Shown: piece after piece, positions 8,801 through 16,873 of the stretch
Layout of the letters: each line of letters begins with the position of its first letter
Numbering within the stretch: position 1 is the first letter of the stretch
Notes under the pieces: generated by a model
What the model was told of the DNA's origin: nothing
What the model saw: the letters and a program-made list of their open reading frames with translations, nothing else
Databases searched by the model: none
Made by a program: the position numbers and the translations under genes
Origin: Actinospica acidithermotolerans
Lineage (GTDB): Bacteria; Actinomycetota; Actinomycetes; Streptomycetales; Catenulisporaceae
Assembly (NCBI RefSeq): GCF_018139625.1
Contig: NZ_JAGSOH010000007.1
Coordinates: forward strand, 1-64,000
DNA length: 64,000 nucleotides
Direction: 5' to 3'

Positions 8801-9102
8801 GCGGCGCGATCGAGGCCCGGGTCATGGTCACCGAGCGGATGGCGCCCCTGCGGGTGGACGGGCGCACCGTGCACCAGATCGGCCTGCCCTACCACTGGGG
8901 GCCGAACGGCTACGTGACCGGGGACGCGGCGAACGAGCTCTCGTCGATCTCCCTCGACCCCAACGTGCACATCCAAGAAGTCAAGGCGTTGACGGCCGAC
9001 GTGCGGCCCGGGCGGCGGCCGCGTGGCCCCGCCCTGCCGCGCCTGCTGGCCGAGTACCGCGAGCGCGCCGGCATCACGGCGTCCACCGGAACGGAGGTCT
9101 GA
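5818..9102 (+). CDS. fdhA: Formate dehydrogenase catalytic (molybdopterin) subunit
   Basis: 1094 residues. It oxidises formate to CO2 at a Mo/W-bis-MGD centre. The N-terminal [4Fe-4S] ligands are C51-x2-C54-x3-C58 and C86. The metal ligand that is selenocysteine in many relatives is a plain cysteine here (C189, in RVCHSAT, codon TGC), followed by the conserved His. The motif FAEAHPVGFQWV and the C-terminal MGD-binding domain are present. There is no twin-arginine signal at the N-terminus, so it is probably cytoplasmic. An unusual acidic Gly/Ser/Glu-rich stretch (residues about 342-395) interrupts the core. The ATG follows GGAGG. The fdhB start is two bases past the stop. Confidence 0.93.
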   Translation: MDLFDLARRWPAYRQLTGADRLGRGAAAFSRRTEELTARTGTADRVVKSVCPYCAVGCGQNIYVKDEKVVQIEGDPDSPVSRGRLCPKGSASLQLTTGSARLHQVLHRKPYASEWEALDLETAMDMVAERVVRTRRETWQRELDGKRVNRTLGIASLGGATLDNEENYLIKKLFTGLGVIQVENQARVCHSATVSGLGTSFGRGGATTFLQDLQNSDCIVIQGSNFAEAHPVGFQWVVEAKARGAKVIHVDPRFTRTSALADLHVPIRAGSDIAFLGGIINRVLAEGKDFREYVLRYTNASFLVNEDFLDSEDLDGVFSGLNEEGRSYDPDSWQYQGAAVKEAGGEQEETQGDHDGGSADEGGSELSASVSQAGGSEAHGSGGASAHPDPERDETLQHPRCVYQILKRHFSRYTPEMVERVCGVPQDLFRQVCDALISNSGRERTSAFCYAVGWTQHTVGSQYIRTASILQLLLGNIGRPGGGIMALRGHASIQGSSDIPTLYNLLPGYLPMPHAHREENLAGYVEAIRARKGFWGEAGSYAVSLLKAYFGDAAQPGNDFCFDHLPRLTGSHSTYDTVMEQLKGVCKGYFLMGENPAVGSANTRLQRLGMAKLDWLVVRDFSLIESATWWKDGPEIETRELRTQDIGTEVFFFPAAAHTEKSGSFTNTNRMLQWHHAAVEPGGDARSDLWFMYHLGRRIQEKLAGSTNPDDRPVLDLAWDYPVEGELREPSAEAVLAEINGTGGPDREPLSAYTQLKDDGSTSCGCWIYCGVYADGVNQAARRKPHTEQDWVASEWAWSWPANRRLLYNRASADPAGRPWSERKAYVWWDAESSRWTGRDVPDFPPDLAPGARPEAGATGPAALRGDDPFIMQSDGKGWLYAPAGLVDGPMPVHYEPQDSPFDNPLYGRGRNPVRQVFPHEGNRYHPSGREPGSEVFPYVVTTYRLTEHFTAGGMTRWSPYLAELQPELFCEVSPELAAERGLEHQGWATLITARGAIEARVMVTERMAPLRVDGRTVHQIGLPYHWGPNGYVTGDAANELSSISLDPNVHIQEVKALTADVRPGRRPRGPALPRLLAEYRERAGITASTGTEV

Positions 9103-9104
9103 GC

Positions 9105-10103
9105 ATGGCACAGGACACCGACACCTCCGGCGCCGGGCGCCGGACCGGGACGCTGCGGCGGCTGCTGTCCGGCCCCGAGCCGGAGCCCGCCGAGGACGCC
9201 GGGCACACCGGCGCTCCCGCGCGCGTCGGGTTCTTCACGGACACCTCCGTCTGCATCGGCTGCAAGGCCTGCGAGGTCGCGTGCAAGGAGTGGAACGCGA
9301 TCCCCGAGGACGGGATCGACCTGACCGGGATGTCCTACGACAACACGCAGTCCCTGGGCGCTTCCACCTGGCGGCACGTGGCCTTCATCGAGCAGAACGT
9401 GGTGGCCGCGTCGCTGCCTTCGGCGCAGGACCACAGCGACGTCGACGTGTTCGCCCTGGCCTCAGGAACGGAACCGGGGACGGTCGGGGCGACCGAGCCC
9501 GGTGACGGCGCGGAGCGCGACGGCGTGCGCTGGCTGATGTCCTCCGACGTGTGCAAGCACTGCACCCACGCCGCGTGCCTGGACGTCTGCCCGACCGGGG
9601 CGCTGGTGCGCACCGAGTACGGCACGGTCGTCGTGCAGCAGGACGTGTGCAACGGATGCGGCTACTGCGTCCCGGCGTGCCCGTACGGCGTCATCGACCA
9701 GCGTAAGGACGACGGCCGGGTCTTCAAGTGCACCATGTGCTACGACCGGCTCGGCGACGGGCTCGAGCCGGCCTGCGCGAAGGCCTGCCCGACGGAATCG
9801 ATCCAGTTCGGTCCGCTGGAGGAGCTGCGCGAGCGGGCCGCGGAGCGCGTCGAGCAACTCCACCGGCGCGGAGTGACCTCGGCGCGGTTGTACGGCCACG
9901 AGCCCGACGACGGAGTCGGCGGCGACGGCGCCTTCTTCCTCCTGCTCGACGAGCCAGAGGTCTACGGTCTGCCGCCGGACCCTGTGGTGACCACGCGGGA
10001 TCTCCCGGAGATGTGGCGCCACGCGGCGTACGCGGCACTGGGCCTGGTCGGCGCGGCAGCCGCGGTGTTCCTGCCGCTGCCCGGAAGGAGGAGCGGACGA
10101 TGA
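9105..10103 (+). CDS. fdhB: Formate dehydrogenase iron-sulfur subunit
   Basis: 332 residues. It carries electrons from FdhA to the membrane. Four cysteine clusters fit four [4Fe-4S] centres: CIGCKACEVACKEW, CKHCTHAACLDVCPTG, CNGCGYCVPACPYG and CTMCYDRL...CAKACPTESI. The C-terminus has one hydrophobic helix (AAYAALGLVGAAAAVFLPL) that could anchor it to the membrane, as in E. coli FdnH. A loop between the first and second clusters is expanded by some 50 residues. GGAGG lies inside the end of fdhA. The stop overlaps the nrfD start as ATGA, indicating translational coupling. Confidence 0.93.
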   Translation: MAQDTDTSGAGRRTGTLRRLLSGPEPEPAEDAGHTGAPARVGFFTDTSVCIGCKACEVACKEWNAIPEDGIDLTGMSYDNTQSLGASTWRHVAFIEQNVVAASLPSAQDHSDVDVFALASGTEPGTVGATEPGDGAERDGVRWLMSSDVCKHCTHAACLDVCPTGALVRTEYGTVVVQQDVCNGCGYCVPACPYGVIDQRKDDGRVFKCTMCYDRLGDGLEPACAKACPTESIQFGPLEELRERAAERVEQLHRRGVTSARLYGHEPDDGVGGDGAFFLLLDEPEVYGLPPDPVVTTRDLPEMWRHAAYAALGLVGAAAAVFLPLPGRRSGR

Positions 10104-11092
10104 CGGAGACCGGAAACGGCCGCGTCGGCACCGGCCGGCGGCGGCGCGGCGCACGCGGCGAGCGATTGATGGTCGAGCGCGCCGAGTTCACCTCGTACTA
10201 CGGCCGCCCGATCCTGAAGGAGCCGACCTGGTCGTCGGTGGACATCGCGGGCTACTTCTTCCTCGGCGGACTGGCCGGCGCCGGCTCGGTGCTCGCGGCC
10301 GGCGCGCAGCTGACCGGCCGGCCTGCGACGGCCCGGGCGCTCAAAACGTCCTCGGCGCTCGCGATCGCCGGATCGGCCGCGGCCCTCGTGCACGACCTGG
10401 GGCGGCCCGGGCGGTTCGCGAACATGCTGCGCGTGATCAAGCCGACCTCCCCCATGAGCGTCGGCTCCTGGCTGCTTGCCGGGTACGGGCCCGCCGCCGC
10501 CGGAGCGTGCGCGTCCGCGCTCACCGGCCGGCTGCCCCGGCTCGGGACACTGGCCACCGTCGGGGCCGCCACCCTCGGTCCCGCCGTGGCGACGTACACC
10601 GCCGTTCTGGCCGCCGACACGGCGACCCCGGCCTGGCACGACGCCCATCGGCACCTGCCGTTCGTCTTCGCAGCCTCGGCGACCTGCGCCGCCTCTGGAA
10701 TGGCGCTCGTCGCGTCCCCGGTCCACGAGGCCGGGCCGGCCCGCCGGGCAGCCGTGGCAGCGTGCGCGGCGGATTTGGCCGCGACCGAGATGATGACCAA
10801 ACAGCTCGGGCTGGTCGGTGAGACGTACGAGCAGGGCAAAGCCGGGCGGCTCATGCACACGGCCCGCATCCTGACCACGGCCGGCGCCCTCGGCGCGGCG
10901 CTGCTCGGCGGCCGCAGCCGTACCGCCGCGGTGCTCGGCGGCGCGGCCCTGCTCGCCGGCTCGGCGCTCACCAGGTTCGGCGTGTTCGAGGCCGGAGTCG
11001 CCTCGGCCAGAGACCCGAAGTACACGGTCGTTCCCCAGCGCAGCCGCATGGCCAGCCGCTCCGAGGAAACCGATCCGGCGGCATCGGCGTGA
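10100..11092 (+). CDS. nrfD: NrfD/PsrC-family membrane quinone-interacting subunit
   Basis: 330 residues with about eight hydrophobic helices. The NrfD family anchors Fe-S/molybdopterin enzymes and exchanges electrons with quinone. The diagnostic stretch is FFLGGLAGAGSVLAAGAQL, followed by HDLGRPGRF and KPTSPMSVGSWLL, all typical of NrfD. A basic N-terminal 25 residues precede the first helix. The ATG overlaps the fdhB stop and GGAAGGAGGAG lies just upstream, so this completes a three-gene operon delivering electrons from formate to the quinone pool. No fdhD or fdhE maturation genes are in the window. Confidence 0.88.
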   Translation: MTETGNGRVGTGRRRRGARGERLMVERAEFTSYYGRPILKEPTWSSVDIAGYFFLGGLAGAGSVLAAGAQLTGRPATARALKTSSALAIAGSAAALVHDLGRPGRFANMLRVIKPTSPMSVGSWLLAGYGPAAAGACASALTGRLPRLGTLATVGAATLGPAVATYTAVLAADTATPAWHDAHRHLPFVFAASATCAASGMALVASPVHEAGPARRAAVAACAADLAATEMMTKQLGLVGETYEQGKAGRLMHTARILTTAGALGAALLGGRSRTAAVLGGAALLAGSALTRFGVFEAGVASARDPKYTVVPQRSRMASRSEETDPAASA

Positions 11093-11140
11093 ACGGCCAC
11101 ATCCCCGTGGCGCGCCGAACCGACTATTGAGGAGCCGGCG

Positions 11141-11300
11141 ATGCGCGAATCCTTCCACCAGCAACTCGGCGACTGCGGCCGCGACGTGTCGACGATGGCG
11201 ACCCTGGCTGCATATGCCCTGCGCTGCGCGACGCTCGCGCTACTCGAAGCCGATCTCGACCGGTCAGTCGAGGCTGTCGGATTCCGCGATGCCCATCGCC
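11141..11300 (+). pseudogene. PhoU N-terminal remnant
   Basis: The first 50 codons (MRESFHQQLGDCGRDVSTMA...ALRCATLALLEADLDRSVEAV) match the start of PhoU, the phosphate-uptake regulator whose full length is about 220 residues. Homology then stops and the frame runs on through an Arg/Gly/Pro-rich stretch with no PhoU character into the DUF3140 gene. The start codon and its GAGG ribosome site survive. I read this as a decayed phoU, though a short PhoU-like leader cannot be excluded. No pst genes are nearby. Confidence 0.6.
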
Positions 11301-11333
11301 TCGACAACCGCCTGACGATGCGTCATGGGACCA

Positions 11334-11352
11334 CCCGCCATCCGGTGGCGGG
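11334..11352 (+). terminator. Small GC hairpin after PhoU remnant
   Basis: CCCGCCA-TCCGG-TGGCGGG forms a 7 bp stem with a 5-base loop. There is no T-run, as usual in actinobacteria. It lies between the PhoU remnant and the DUF3140 gene. Confidence 0.35.
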
Positions 11353-11476
11353 CAGTCCGGTTACCCGATCGGCGAGCGCCAAACCCGGCGGCACACCTCG
11401 GGCGCGGGCGCGAATACGCGTCGCCCGACCGGGTAGCCCGGGACGCATCCCGAGCCGACGATCCCGAGGGGCGAAC

Positions 11477-11818
11477 ATGAGCCACGCGATAGTTTCCGAC
11501 GAGCTCTGGCAGGACTTCCACGCCGTCGTCAACATGACGTCGCGGGAACTCGAGGACTGGCTGCGCACCGAGGACGCGCACGAGGCCACGGAGCCGTTGC
11601 CGGACCAGGCCGGCGGTCACGGACGCGGCCACGACGTCCTGCGCATCCTCGGCAAACGGCGCACCGACCTGGACCGCCACGACGAGACCGTGATGCGCGA
11701 GGTCGTGGAGACGGTGTCCGCGCAACGCGACGAGCAGTACACGACCAAGCCCGGCGACACCGTCTGGCGGCACCGGCTCATGTGCCTGGGGCACGACCCG
11801 CTCAAGCCCGTCGGCTGA
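11477..11818 (+). CDS. DUF3140 family protein
   Basis: 113 residues. Recognisable DUF3140 sequence: DFHAVVNMTSRELEDWLRTEDA, LRILGKRRTDLDRHDETVMREVVETV and the C-terminal TVWRHRLMCLGHDPLKP. The function is unknown; the family is common in actinobacteria near stress genes. The ATG at 11477 has GAGGGG six bases upstream. The same frame stays open back to the PhoU remnant at 11141, so an N-terminally extended product is formally possible. It is convergent with the oxidoreductase gene at 11894. Confidence 0.85.
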   Translation: MSHAIVSDELWQDFHAVVNMTSRELEDWLRTEDAHEATEPLPDQAGGHGRGHDVLRILGKRRTDLDRHDETVMREVVETVSAQRDEQYTTKPGDTVWRHRLMCLGHDPLKPVG

Positions 11819-11893
11819 AAACCGGACCGCTGGAAGAGGAAATCAGCTGACAGACGGGCCGGGCGCTTATCCGGAACCCTCCGCCCCTCCGCC

Positions 11894-13507
11894 TCACCCG
11901 GCCAGGCTTCGTTGCGCCGCGGTCCATCCCGCGGCGATCAGGCCGCCGAGGCGGCGTCCGTGCAGGGCGGCGCGGGCGGCGTTGGCACCGCAGGCGCCGT
12001 GGACGCCGCCGCCGGGGTGCGCCGAGGACGAGGCCAGGTAGAGGCCGTTGACCGGTGTCTCGGGTCGGGCGGTGCCGGGGGTCGGGCGCAGGAAGAGCTG
12101 CTGGTGCGGCGAGGCGGTGCCGCCGCCCAGCGCGCCGGCCGAGAGGTTGGCGTTGAGGGCCTCGAATCGGGGCGGGGTGAGGATCCGCCTCGCGACGATC
12201 AGGTCGCCGAATCCCGGGGCGAAACGCTCGACCTGCTGCTGCATCCGCTCGGCCATGGCCTCGGCCTCGCGCTCGCCCCAGCGACCGCTCAGCCCGTCCG
12301 GCCCGAGGTCTTCCGTGATCCGCCGCGGCACGTGGGTGTACATCCAGGCGGACTCGGTGCCCGCGGGCGAGCGGGTGGGATCGGCCGTGGTCATCTGCCC
12401 GAGCAGCCCGAAGGGGCGGGCCGGGACGCGGCCGGTGACGACGTGGTGGGCGAAGTCGCTCAGCTCCTGCATGTCGGCCGCCAGGTGCACGGTCCCGGCC
12501 CGGTGCGCCGGCGCGGCGGTCCACGGGATGGGGCCGGAGAGGGCCCAGTCGACCTTGACGGTCGCGAAGTCCCACTCGAAGCGGGTCATGTCCGCGCGCA
12601 TCCGGGCGGGCAGGTGCTCCCAGCCGACCAGGTGGCCGTAGAGCAGGGGCGCCGAGACGTCGGCGATCACCGCGTACCGCGCGGGCACGCCGCGGCCGTC
12701 CGCGGTCCGCACGGCCACCGCCCGCCGTCCGCGCACGACGACCTCGGCGACCGGGGCGCCGCAGTGGACGACGCCGCCGTGCGAGGTGAGCCGGTCGACG
12801 AGCGCGTTGGTGAGCGAGGCCGCGCCGCCGACCGGGACCGGCCAGCCGACCTGCTGGCCGAGCATCGCCAGCAGCCAGCCGTACATGCCACTGCCCGGGG
12901 ACTCCGGCTGGAGATCGGCGTGCAGGGCGCAGCCGGCCAGCAGCAGCCCGGGACCCGGGTCGGTGAACTCCTCCTGCGCCAGGCGCGCGACCGGCAGCGC
13001 GGCGAATCGGGCCGCCCGCAGCGCACCCGACACGCGCAGCCGGGCGGCCAGGCTCAGCCCGGCGCGCACCGGCGGGAACGGCGCGAAGAGGGATTCGACC
13101 AGACGCGGCTGCAACGTCCGCCAGAGCTCGGTCAGCCCCTGCCACGCCGCACCGTCCGCGGGGCCGAACATCGCCTCGATGCCGGCGGGCCCCTCGGCCA
13201 TCCCGCGCTCGAGCACGGCGCAGCGTCCGTCCGCCATCGGATGGGCGAGCACCGCCGGGGCGTGGCTCCAGGACAGCCCGTGCTCTTCCAGGGACAGCGA
13301 CCGGATCGCGGGCGAAGCGGCGGCGAGCGGATAGAACGAGCTGCACTCGTCGGTGACGTAGTCCGGGTGCACGCTGCGGTCACTGTGGACGGCGCCCCCG
13401 GGGTGCTCGTTCGCTTCCAGCACCTCGACGCTCCAGCCCGCGTCCACCAGGAGGTTCGCGGCGACGAGCCCGTTGGGGCCGGCGCCGATCACGACCGCGT
13501 CAGCCAT
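11894..13507 (-). CDS. FAD-dependent oxidoreductase (phytoene desaturase-like)
   Basis: 537 residues. The N-terminal Rossmann motif VVIGAGPNGLVAANLL and the following acidic end VEVLEANEHPGGA bind FAD, as in the carotenoid desaturase/NAD(P)-dependent amine oxidase superfamily. The C-terminus has the second FAD contact (PVNGLYLASSSAHPGGGVHGACGANAA). The substrate is unknown. No carotenoid or isoprenoid genes are nearby, so a pigment role is not supported. The start overlaps the last bases of the START-like gene upstream, so the two are translationally coupled. A GTG six bases further upstream is an alternative start. Confidence 0.85.
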   Translation of the reverse strand: MADAVVIGAGPNGLVAANLLVDAGWSVEVLEANEHPGGAVHSDRSVHPDYVTDECSSFYPLAAASPAIRSLSLEEHGLSWSHAPAVLAHPMADGRCAVLERGMAEGPAGIEAMFGPADGAAWQGLTELWRTLQPRLVESLFAPFPPVRAGLSLAARLRVSGALRAARFAALPVARLAQEEFTDPGPGLLLAGCALHADLQPESPGSGMYGWLLAMLGQQVGWPVPVGGAASLTNALVDRLTSHGGVVHCGAPVAEVVVRGRRAVAVRTADGRGVPARYAVIADVSAPLLYGHLVGWEHLPARMRADMTRFEWDFATVKVDWALSGPIPWTAAPAHRAGTVHLAADMQELSDFAHHVVTGRVPARPFGLLGQMTTADPTRSPAGTESAWMYTHVPRRITEDLGPDGLSGRWGEREAEAMAERMQQQVERFAPGFGDLIVARRILTPPRFEALNANLSAGALGGGTASPHQQLFLRPTPGTARPETPVNGLYLASSSAHPGGGVHGACGANAARAALHGRRLGGLIAAGWTAAQRSLAG

Positions 13508-13982
13508 GCTCACCGCCCCCGGACGCCGCGTGCTCGCGCTCGGGGGCGGGCGGTGCTTCTTCGACGGCGGACGCCAGCCGGGCCAGCAGGAGGCGGTGGC
13601 GCAGGTGCAGGACGAACTCGAACGGGGCGATGTGGAGGGAAGCGGCCGGACCGCGCAGCGGGTGCTCGTCGACGATCACGAGGGTGTCGCGGCCCCAGCG
13701 CGTGAGCCGGATCGCGATCCGCGCGCTGCCGGCCTTCCCGAGGATCGCCTCGAGTTCGAGCCGGGTGGGCGGCTCGCAGACTCGCACGACCGTACGGCCG
13801 GGAAGCGTCAGCCGTCCGACGCCGACCCGGTACGCGAGCGCGGAGCCGACCTGCGGCCACTGCCCGAGGCGGCCGGTGCTCTCCACCGTCCCCGGCACCC
13901 AGGTCCGGTAGCGCTCGGGGTCGCTCAGCAGCGCCCAGACCGTCTCGACCGGTCGATTCACGAGCCTGTGCCTGATCGCCAT
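13500..13982 (-). CDS. SRPBCC (START-like) superfamily protein
   Basis: 160 residues. Polyketide-cyclase/START-like fold: N-terminal IRHRLVNRPVETVWALLSDPERYRTWVPGT, several beta strands (TRLELEAILGKAGSARIAIRLTRW) and a long C-terminal helix. Such proteins bind hydrophobic ligands. The ATG at 13982 begins the conserved domain. Its 3' end overlaps the FAD oxidoreductase start by eight bases, so the pair may act together on a lipophilic substrate (inference). It is divergent from the transporter gene at 14194. Confidence 0.78.
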   Translation of the reverse strand: MAIRHRLVNRPVETVWALLSDPERYRTWVPGTVESTGRLGQWPQVGSALAYRVGVGRLTLPGRTVVRVCEPPTRLELEAILGKAGSARIAIRLTRWGRDTLVIVDEHPLRGPAASLHIAPFEFVLHLRHRLLLARLASAVEEAPPAPEREHAASGGGEHG

Positions 13983-14193
13983 GGCGCCGCGGGCCTTCCC
14001 TCGGAGAACTGGGAGGGCGCCGGTACCCCGGTCGGCGGGCGGGAAACGACTTCGGAGACGCCGGAGAGATCGGAGGCGCGGGAGAGCCGGAGACGGCGGA
14101 GACCGGCGTTCGCCGGACGCATGTCCGCGGCGGACCCGGGTACACCCGCCGCTCGACACTGAGGTGGGCACGGTGATCGGAGGGCAGAAGGAT

Positions 14194-14907
14194 ATGAACG
14201 AGGCCGCAGACACCGACGCGCACGGCTCCGCCGTGCTCGACCGCGAGCCGCGGGCTGCGAGCGTCGTCGTGCGCGCTTACGCCAACCCGCTGCCGCTCGG
14301 GTTCTTCTCGTTCGGAATCGGCATGGCCCTGCTGGCGTGCCTCGCCCTGGGCGTGATCACGGGAAGCGAGCAGGTGCGGGCCACGGGCGTCCTGCTGGCG
14401 GCGTTCGTGTGCCCACTCGAGATTCTCGCCGCGGTCGTCGCGTTCCTGGTCCGCGACACCGGCGCGGCCAGTGCGCTGGGACTGTTCTCCACCTCCTGGG
14501 GGGCCCTGGGCGTGCTCTACATCCTCTCCCCCGACCAGCAGACGAGCAGGACCATCGGCGTCTACCTGTGCGCGTTCGCGCTGATGCTGGTGCCGCTGAC
14601 CGCGGTCGCCTTCCTTGGCAAGAGACTGCTCGGGCTCGTCCTGTCCGTCTCGATAGCGCGAGGCGCCTTCGCCGCCGCCTACCAGCTCGGTGCCCCCCAC
14701 GCGCTCCAGACGGCCGACGCGGTGACCGCCCTGCTCCTCGTCGGCCTCGCCGTGTACTCGGGCACCGCGTTCCTGATCGAGGACGTACGGCAGCGCACCA
14801 AGCTTCCCATCATGCGGCACGGCGACGCCCGCGGCGCCATCGAGGACGACCTGGCCGCCCAGCAGGCCAGGCTCCCGCGAGAGCCGGGTGTTCGCCGCCA
14901 GCTCTGA
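14194..14907 (+). CDS. GPR1/FUN34/YaaH-like (acetate uptake) membrane protein
   Basis: 237 residues with about six transmembrane helices after a 30-residue polar N-terminus. The first helix carries the family signature in ANPLPLGFFSFGIGMALLA (compare NPAPLGL in SatP and Ady2). Characterised relatives import acetate or succinate with protons. The C-terminus is cytoplasmic and charged. The ATG at 14194 is preceded by AAGGAT and an upstream GGAGGG. The gene is monocistronic, and its substrate here is inferred from the family. Confidence 0.8.
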   Translation: MNEAADTDAHGSAVLDREPRAASVVVRAYANPLPLGFFSFGIGMALLACLALGVITGSEQVRATGVLLAAFVCPLEILAAVVAFLVRDTGAASALGLFSTSWGALGVLYILSPDQQTSRTIGVYLCAFALMLVPLTAVAFLGKRLLGLVLSVSIARGAFAAAYQLGAPHALQTADAVTALLLVGLAVYSGTAFLIEDVRQRTKLPIMRHGDARGAIEDDLAAQQARLPREPGVRRQL

Positions 14908-15177
14908 CAGCGCGGGCCTCCGCCTCGGCGTTTGCCGACCCGAATGGCGCAGTTTGGCCGGGGGCAGGCCATCGGAGTGACTGTCATCACAGAGCCCGAT
15001 GGCCTGGTGTTTCGAGAGGTCAGGGAGGTGCTTTCGTTTTCCGCTCAAGAAAGTTCGTTTTGCGATGAAGGCCTTTCGCCGCGATCGGGCACACGAGATG
15101 GACCGGCTGCGAGTCTTCGCGTTCTTCGGCGACGCCGGCGCAGCCAATAAACCTTCACGAGCGGCGGGTGACACGGT
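14908..15177 (+). other. Intergenic region before the STAS-GAF-sigma gene
   Basis: 270 bases without a convincing gene. Local AT content rises around 15020-15075, which would suit a promoter for the sigma-factor gene at 15178, but I find no clean -35/-10 pair or sigma-B-like box. Confidence 0.4.
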
Positions 15178-16809
15178 ATGAAGTGGTCGGCCCTTTCCTC
15201 AACGGCGCACGTCGCCGTGGGCGGCCAGGGCGCGGTCCCTGTCATCCACCTGGCAGGCGAACTCGACGCCCGCTGCGCACACGGCGTCCTCGACATGATG
15301 GCGCAAGCCCGGCGCGCCGGCGGCGATCGGCTGGTCGTCGAGGCCAGCCGAGTCACCTACTGCACGATCGCCTCGGCACGCGCGCTCTACGAGGCGCAGA
15401 CGAATCTGCGCGCGTGCGGTGTCCGCCTGGAGTTACGCGCCCCGCACAGCGCCATGCGGCAGGTGCTCGAGTCGACCGGCCTGTCGCTGTGCGACGAACG
15501 CGAACGTCCGCCGACCCCGCCTCAGGCACACGTGGAGGAGCTGACCGAGGCGCTCGACGCTGCCACGTCGATCGCAGGTACGCGCATGGGCATGGCCCAA
15601 CTCCTCGATCGGGACGCACAGGCGCTGCGGCTGGTCGCTCACGTCGGCCTCGGCGCGCGGTTCACCGCGTTCTTCGAAACCGCCGGGTACGGCGAGACCG
15701 GCGCCGGCGACGTTCAACTGACGCGACCGGTCTTCAGCGAGGACGTGACCGCCGACGAGCGCTACGGCGGCTCCCCGGAACTCGCTGCCATGCTCGAAGC
15801 CGGCATCGGATCCTGCGCTTCGGCGCCGGTCACCACGTCCACCGGCCAACTCCTCGGCGTCGTCACCGCCTACCGACCCGAAGCCGGTACGTGGAGCACG
15901 GCGCAACGTGAAGGACTGCTGCGCCTCCGTGTCCAGCAGGAGTCCGACGATCCCGGTGCGCCGTCGGCCCGCGCTCCCGGCGCCGCCGCGACCTCTCCCG
16001 GGTCTCCCGGGCGGGAGAGGGAGCGCGAGGAGACGATGCGGCTGCTGCGGCGCCTCGCGGCACTGCCCGATTCCGATCCGGAAAGGGCGCGGCTGCGCAC
16101 CCAGGTCATCGAAGATCACATGAACTACGCCCGGCATCTGGCGCGCCGCTACGTCCGGGCGCATCACGCCGCGGGTGAGGACTTCGAGCAGGTCGCCTAT
16201 CTCGGGCTGGTCAAAGCCGTCGACAACTTCGACCCGGAATACGGCACCGGGTTCCTCGGCTACGCCACGCCGATGATCCTCGGCGAGATCAAGCGCCATT
16301 TCCGGGACGGCACCTGGGCGGTGCACGTCCCACGCCACCTGCAGGAACTGACCGCGGCTATGTACAAGGCCAAGGACGCGCTGCGCACCGAACTCGGACG
16401 CGAACCGACTGTGCGCGAACTCGCCGCCCGGCTCGACGTCGGCGAGGACGACGTCGTCCAGGCCCTCGATGCCGCGGACGCCTACCGCACCGCCTCACTG
16501 GACCGGCCCGTGGGGGAAGGCGAGGGATCCGCGAGCCTCGGCGAACTGCTCGGCTCTGAGGACCCCGGCTTCGAACACGCCGTCAACCACGAGGTCCTGC
16601 GCGGGCTGATGGCCGAACTGTCGGAACGCGACAAGAAGATCCTGCTCATGCGGTACTTCCGCGGCATGACGCAGCATGAGATCGGCGCCGTGATCGGCAC
16701 CTCGCAGATGCAGGTCTCCCGCCTGCTCACGAAGATCATCGCAAGGCTGCGCGACGGCTTCTTCCCCGACGATGACGAGGCCGAGTCGACCGCCGACGCA
16801 GGCCGCTGA
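15178..16809 (+). CDS. STAS-GAF-sigma factor (SigB/SigF family) fusion protein
   Basis: 543 residues with three modules in order. Residues 10-105 form a STAS domain, 118-255 a GAF-like sensor (GMAQLLDRDAQALRLVAHVGLG), and 285-535 a complete sigma-B/F-type sigma factor: region 2 (NYARHLARRY...DFEQVAYLGLVKAVDNFDP...GFLGYATPMILGEIKRHFRD), region 3 (VPRHLQELTAAMYKAKD) and region 4 (LLMRYFRGMTQHEIGAVIGTSQMQVSRLL). The STAS phospho-site D-S-S-G reads T63-I64-A65-S66. Normally the STAS antagonist and the sigma factor are separate proteins competing for the anti-sigma factor. A 30-residue Pro/Ala/Glu/Arg linker separates GAF and sigma parts. The reading frame is unbroken, so this is not a sequencing chimera at a frame boundary. 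The ribosome site before the ATG is weak. Confidence 0.88.
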   Translation: MKWSALSSTAHVAVGGQGAVPVIHLAGELDARCAHGVLDMMAQARRAGGDRLVVEASRVTYCTIASARALYEAQTNLRACGVRLELRAPHSAMRQVLESTGLSLCDERERPPTPPQAHVEELTEALDAATSIAGTRMGMAQLLDRDAQALRLVAHVGLGARFTAFFETAGYGETGAGDVQLTRPVFSEDVTADERYGGSPELAAMLEAGIGSCASAPVTTSTGQLLGVVTAYRPEAGTWSTAQREGLLRLRVQQESDDPGAPSARAPGAAATSPGSPGREREREETMRLLRRLAALPDSDPERARLRTQVIEDHMNYARHLARRYVRAHHAAGEDFEQVAYLGLVKAVDNFDPEYGTGFLGYATPMILGEIKRHFRDGTWAVHVPRHLQELTAAMYKAKDALRTELGREPTVRELAARLDVGEDDVVQALDAADAYRTASLDRPVGEGEGSASLGELLGSEDPGFEHAVNHEVLRGLMAELSERDKKILLMRYFRGMTQHEIGAVIGTSQMQVSRLLTKIIARLRDGFFPDDDEAESTADAGR

Positions 16810-16873
16810 GCACCCGTGTCCGCTTCGGCGCAGCAGCGATCAGATCGGCGGCTCCGCGACGTGCGCACGCCGC

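Noticed and set aside
5844-10103. Single open frame of about 1400 codons running through fdhA and fdhB
   Set aside because: Only the part from 9105 is real (fdhB). The earlier part is an Arg/Gly-rich shadow of fdhA in another frame.
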